NCBI GenBank assembly: GCA_029261905.1
Contig: JAJDAM010000664.1
Span: forward strand, 1 to 8,510
Direction: 5' to 3'
Origin: Deltaproteobacteria bacterium
GTDB taxonomy: Bacteria > Myxococcota_A > UBA9160 > SMWR01
Length of the DNA stretch: 8,510 nt
Below, in pieces: positions 5,201-8,510 of this stretch. The first letter of the stretch is position 1. Each line of letters opens with the position of its first letter. Under the pieces are notes generated by a model. It ran no database searches. It was not told where the DNA came from and was given only the letters and a program-made list of their open reading frames with translations. Made by a program: the position numbers and the translations under genes.

Positions 5201-6667
5201 ATGTCGACGGCATTCGCGACGATAGACGAGCTGCGAACAGCGCTCGATTCGGGCAAGTCCTCGGTGGTCGAAATCGTGACCGACTGCATCGAGCGAGCCG
5301 AAGCCAGCCAGGATTCGATCCACGCGTTCATCGGGCTCCGGGCCGCGGGAGCGATCGACGACGCGAAACGGGCGGACGCACGCCGGGCCAGCGGCGAGGT
5401 TCTTTCTCCGCTCGATGGCATCCCGGTCGCGATCAAAGACAACATGGTCCAAGCCGGCGAGCCAACGACCTGCGCCTCGCGAATCCTGGAGGGATTCGTG
5501 TCGCCGTACACCGCGACCGCGGTCGAAAGGCTCGAGCGTGCCGGTGCAATCATCATCGGCCGAACGAACATGGACGAGTTCGCGATGGGTTCATCGACGG
5601 AGCACTCCCATTTCGGGCCGACGCGGAACCCCTGGGACTTGACCCGAACGCCGGGTGGATCGTCCGGAGGATCGGCGGCCGCGGTTGCAGCCGGAATCGT
5701 TCCAGCGGCGCTCGGCAGCGATACCGGGGGGTCGATCCGCCAGCCCGCGGCGTTTTGCGGGGTGGTGGGGATGAAGCCTACCTACGGTCGTGTATCACGT
5801 TGGGGGTTGGTGGCGTTTGCCTCGTCATTGGACCAGATCGGCGCTTTCGCTCGCACTGCGCGCGATTGTGCGGAAGTCATCGAGGTGATCGCAGGTCACG
5901 ATCATCGAGATTCGACGTCGATTCCGGCGCCGGTGCCGCACTACGCCGAATCATTTCACGGCGATCTCAATGGTGTGACACTCGGAATCCCGACCGAGTA
6001 CTTCGAAGCCGAGGGCGTCGATTCCGATGTCCTCGAATCCGTTCGCGCGGCGATCGGCCAATTCGAGAAGGCCGGGGCAAAGACGGTGGAGGTGAGTCTG
6101 CCGCACACGCGCTACGCGATCGCGACCTACTACCTGATCGCCAACGCCGAAGCTTCGAGCAATCTCGCCCGCTTCGACGGCGTCCGCTACGGACACCGCA
6201 GCCGCGACGCGAACGGCTTGACGCAGATGTACCGCAAGACCCGATCCGAAGGCTTCGGCACGGAAGTCCAGCGTCGAATCGTTTTGGGTACGTATGTGCT
6301 CAGCGCGGGCTACTACGACGCGTACTATCGCAAAGCCCAGCAGGTCCGGACGCTCGTGCGCAGCGACTTCGAAAGGGCCTTCGAAACCTGCGACGCGCTG
6401 GTCACGCCCACATCTCCGGAAGTCGCGTTCGCATTCGGCGACAAGACCGACGATCCGCTCACCATGTACTTGTCGGATATCTACACGGCCTCTGCCAATT
6501 TGGCTGGGATTCCCGGTGTGTCGATCCCCTGCGGTCGCGTCGGGGGTCTCCCGGTCGGGCTGCAGTTGCTGGGCAAGCCACTCGATGAGACGACTCCGTT
6601 GCGGGTCGCCGACGCGTACCAACGAGCCACCGATCATCATCTCCATCATGCCGGATCGTCCGAGTAG
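5201..6667 (+). CDS. gatA: Aspartyl/glutamyl-tRNA amidotransferase subunit A
   Basis: GatA is the amidase subunit. It releases ammonia from glutamine or asparagine and passes it to GatB to amidate Glu-tRNA(Gln) or Asp-tRNA(Asn). The 488-residue protein is full length. The amidase-signature Ser-cisSer-Lys triad is intact: Lys79 in GIPVAIKDN, Ser154 in PGGSSGGS, and nucleophile Ser178 in GSDTGGSIRQP, at the same residue numbers as in Staphylococcus aureus GatA. Other hallmarks are TTCASRILEGFV (89-100), NMDEFAMGSSTE (123-134), GMKPTYGRVSR (190-200), SRSEGFG-type KTRSEGFG (346-353) and SAGYYDAYY (368-376). It starts directly at the gatC stop (TAGATG) with no convincing Shine-Dalgarno, so ribosomes probably carry over from gatC. 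gatB begins 3 bases after its stop. Confidence 0.98.
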   Translation: MSTAFATIDELRTALDSGKSSVVEIVTDCIERAEASQDSIHAFIGLRAAGAIDDAKRADARRASGEVLSPLDGIPVAIKDNMVQAGEPTTCASRILEGFVSPYTATAVERLERAGAIIIGRTNMDEFAMGSSTEHSHFGPTRNPWDLTRTPGGSSGGSAAAVAAGIVPAALGSDTGGSIRQPAAFCGVVGMKPTYGRVSRWGLVAFASSLDQIGAFARTARDCAEVIEVIAGHDHRDSTSIPAPVPHYAESFHGDLNGVTLGIPTEYFEAEGVDSDVLESVRAAIGQFEKAGAKTVEVSLPHTRYAIATYYLIANAEASSNLARFDGVRYGHRSRDANGLTQMYRKTRSEGFGTEVQRRIVLGTYVLSAGYYDAYYRKAQQVRTLVRSDFERAFETCDALVTPTSPEVAFAFGDKTDDPLTMYLSDIYTASANLAGIPGVSIPCGRVGGLPVGLQLLGKPLDETTPLRVADAYQRATDHHLHHAGSSE

Positions 6668-6670
6668 ATC

Positions 6671-8185
6671 ATGGCTGACCACGCATCCCAAAGTCCGGAT
6701 TCGAAGTACGAGGTCGTGATCGGCCTCGAGACGCATGTCCATTTGCGGACGGCCTCGAAGTTGTTCAGCCCGGCGCCGGTGTTGTACGGCGAAGAGCCCA
6801 ATCACAGCGTTCACCCCGTCTGTCTCGCTCTTCCCGGCGTGCTCCCCGTGCTCAACCGGCATGCGGTGGAACTCGCGATCCGGGCTTGCCTGGCGACACA
6901 TTGCACGGTTCACGAGCGTTCGATCTTCGCACGCAAGAACTACTTCTACCCCGACCTTCCGAAGGGCTATCAGATCTCGCAATTCGAGGAGCCCCTGGCG
7001 ACGAAGGGCTGGATCGAGATCGTCATCGACGGTGCCGATTCCGGTGAGAGTGTCAGCGAGAAGGGAGACGTCGAACCGACGAACAAGCGCATCCGACTCA
7101 CCCGCATTCACATGGAGGAGGATGCCGGCAAATCGATCCACGACGAGGGAATCGCCGGGTCTGATGCGACGTTGGTCGACCTGAACCGTTGTGGCGTCCC
7201 GCTGGTGGAGATCGTTTCGGAACCCGACCTTCGTTCTGCGGCCGAGGTGAGCGCCTATCTGCGAACGCTGCGTTCGTTGTTGCGTTACACAGAAGTATCG
7301 CATGCAGACATGGAACTCGGGCAACTCCGCTGCGATGTGAATATCTCGCTGCGCATTCGCGGCGAGCAGGAATACGGCACGCGTACCGAGTTGAAGAACC
7401 TGAACTCGTTTCGGTTCATCGAGGAGGCCATCGAAGCCGAGGTCAAACGCCAGACGGCCATACTGGACGAGGGGGGCGAGATATTGCAGGCGACGCTCCG
7501 CTACGACCCTGAGCGGCGCGAGACGTTCGTCATGAGACTGAAGGAGGATTCGGACGACTACCGCTACTTCCCCGATCCCGACCTGATCCCGCTGGTGGTT
7601 TCCGCGCAGGAGATCGAACGGATTCGCCGACAGATCCCCGAACTGGCGGAGCAGAAGTGCGAACGATTCCAGAGCGAACACGGCTTGTCCGAGTATGCCG
7701 CCACCCAACTCACGCAGACCCGCGCGCTATCCGATTTCTTCGAAGCCACCGCTGTCGCGCACGGGCAGCCGAAGTCCGTCGCGAACTGGGTGTTGCGCGA
7801 CGTCATGCAGGCGACAAAAGAGTGCGATCTCGAGATCGATGCGATCGCGCTCACTCCCGAGCAGCTGGCCAACCTGATTCGGCTGGTCGACGATGGAAAG
7901 ACCACGGCAAAGAGCGCCAGCGCGCTGTTGCCGGAGCTCGTGCGGCTGGGCGGAGACCCGGTTGCATTGGTACGCGAGCGTGGCCTCGAGGCGGTTTCGG
8001 ACACCGGTGTCATCGACCAGGCGGTTGCCGACGTCATCGCGGAGAACCCGGAGAATGTCGAAAAATATCACCAGGGAGACGAGAAGGTCATCAATTTCCT
8101 GATGGGGCAGGTCATGAAGAAGACCCAGGGCAAGGCGAACCCCGCTTCCGTCCGCGAAGCGCTCGCGCGCGTACTCGATCAATAA
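6671..8185 (+). CDS. gatB: Aspartyl/glutamyl-tRNA amidotransferase subunit B
   Basis: GatB binds the misacylated tRNA, phosphorylates the Glu or Asp side chain with ATP and amidates it with ammonia from GatA. The 504-residue product is longer than S. aureus GatB (about 475). Visible are GLETHVHL (18-25), the signature ARKNYFYPDLPKGYQISQ (87-104), HMEEDAGKS (147-155) with metal and ATP ligands, DLNRCGVPLVEIVSEPD (170-186), GQLRCDVNISLR (217-228), ELKNLNSF (240-247) and DDYRYFPDPDL (295-305). A tRNA-binding YqeY-like tail covers about 355-503. A charged insert at about 121-138 lengthens the loop before RIRLTRIHMEED. The CPxC seen at residues 48-51 in many GatB proteins reads HPVC here. Last of the three amidotransferase genes; a further gene starts 3 bases after its TAA. 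Confidence 0.98.
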   Translation: MADHASQSPDSKYEVVIGLETHVHLRTASKLFSPAPVLYGEEPNHSVHPVCLALPGVLPVLNRHAVELAIRACLATHCTVHERSIFARKNYFYPDLPKGYQISQFEEPLATKGWIEIVIDGADSGESVSEKGDVEPTNKRIRLTRIHMEEDAGKSIHDEGIAGSDATLVDLNRCGVPLVEIVSEPDLRSAAEVSAYLRTLRSLLRYTEVSHADMELGQLRCDVNISLRIRGEQEYGTRTELKNLNSFRFIEEAIEAEVKRQTAILDEGGEILQATLRYDPERRETFVMRLKEDSDDYRYFPDPDLIPLVVSAQEIERIRRQIPELAEQKCERFQSEHGLSEYAATQLTQTRALSDFFEATAVAHGQPKSVANWVLRDVMQATKECDLEIDAIALTPEQLANLIRLVDDGKTTAKSASALLPELVRLGGDPVALVRERGLEAVSDTGVIDQAVADVIAENPENVEKYHQGDEKVINFLMGQVMKKTQGKANPASVREALARVLDQ

Positions 8186-8188
8186 TCG

Positions 8189-8510
8189 ATGCGCGCCTCA
8201 GCGCGTTCGCTGGGCGCATGGATCCTCACGATCACGTTGTTCGTGGCGGCGGCTCTCGCGTTCCTGCTGGGCGTCGGGTTTCCCTACCTGGTTGGTGACG
8301 ATGCATTTCGCGAGTCGCTCGGTGCCGCGCTGGGAAGTGAGCTGCGCTATGCGAATCTCGAAATTCGCTATCTCCCGCCGACGATCATTCTCGAGTCTCC
8401 GACACTCGGAGGCGTTGATGGTTTCGCGCACGCCGACCGGGCCATTCTGGAAGTCTCGGTGCTTCCGATGCTGGCCAGAGTCGTGTTGGTCGACTCTGCT
8501 GTAGTCGAGG
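8189..8510 (+). CDS. AsmA-like membrane-anchored protein, N-terminal part
   Basis: An open frame begins at ATG 8189, three bases after the gatB stop, and runs off the window after 107 codons without a stop. The N-terminus has a few basic residues (Arg2, Arg6) and then a hydrophobic helix at about 11-35 (WILTITLFVAAALAFLLGVG), an uncleaved signal-anchor or signal peptide. What follows has the AsmA/DUF748-type rhythm: a short helix (FRESLGAALGSEL), then alternating strands (LRYANLEIRYLPPTIILESP), GGVDGFAHADRAILEVSVLPML and VVLVDSAVVE. Members of that superfamily span the periplasm and help lipids reach the outer membrane. The family call rests on this N-terminal pattern only. Spacing suggests cotranscription with gatCAB. 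No Shine-Dalgarno is evident. Confidence 0.68.
   Translation, partial: MRASARSLGAWILTITLFVAAALAFLLGVGFPYLVGDDAFRESLGAALGSELRYANLEIRYLPPTIILESPTLGGVDGFAHADRAILEVSVLPMLARVVLVDSAVVE

Noticed and set aside
5951..7708. Long minus-strand open frame of 585 codons
   Set aside because: It lies fully opposite gatA and gatB, both of which have intact catalytic motifs, and its translation shows no recognisable domain. Long antisense frames are expected in GC-rich coding DNA.
8198..8504. Small frames on both strands at the right edge
   Set aside because: They are out-of-frame shadows of the AsmA-like gene starting at 8189, which has a signal anchor and operon spacing.

Overview
This window is a compact, mostly housekeeping stretch of a GC-rich (roughly 60 % by eye) bacterial chromosome. 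A D-Ala-D-Ala ligase (peptidoglycan) and an AsmA-like membrane protein point to a Gram-negative cell. The complete gatCAB set points to indirect, transamidation-based charging of tRNA-Gln and/or tRNA-Asn. Gene order and style would fit an uncultured deltaproteobacterial-type lineage (Myxococcota, Binatota or similar), but that placement is only an inference. No RNA genes, insertion sequences, CRISPR arrays or prophage genes were seen. No stretch longer than about 205 bp lacks a gene.

Layout, left to right. Positions 1-51 hold only a small hairpin. ddl (52-1143, minus) runs leftward. A 205-bp divergent region with inverted repeats and a candidate larE promoter separates it from larE (1349-2311, plus; ATP-dependent sulfur transferase). 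larE overlaps by 8 bp an acyl-CoA:6-aminopenicillanate-acyltransferase (peptidase C45)-like gene (2304-3206, plus). A DEAD-box RNA helicase (3240-4754, minus) converges on that pair across 33 bp. A 143-bp divergent region leads into gatC (4898-5200), gatA (5201-6667), gatB (6671-8185) and the start of an AsmA-like gene (8189 to the window edge), all plus, with 0, 3 and 3 bases between consecutive genes.

How the genes work together: GatC, GatA and GatB form one amidotransferase that converts Glu-tRNA(Gln) and Asp-tRNA(Asn) to the correct aminoacyl-tRNAs, and their tight packing suggests one transcript with translational reinitiation. The AsmA-like gene appears to ride on the same transcript. 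larE and the C45-like gene form a second coupled pair. LarE normally thiolates the nickel-pincer cofactor precursor, but larB and larC are not in the window. The C45-like partner carries Ser where the family nucleophile is Cys and has lost the family's usual TNH motif. This pair is the least ordinary part of the window.

A recurring detail is start-site design. ddl and the C45-like gene have clear Shine-Dalgarno sequences. larE and gatC have none, but each has a TAnnnT box exactly six bases before its start codon, the geometry expected of leaderless transcripts. I saw no clear case for a wholly new defence or mobile system here.
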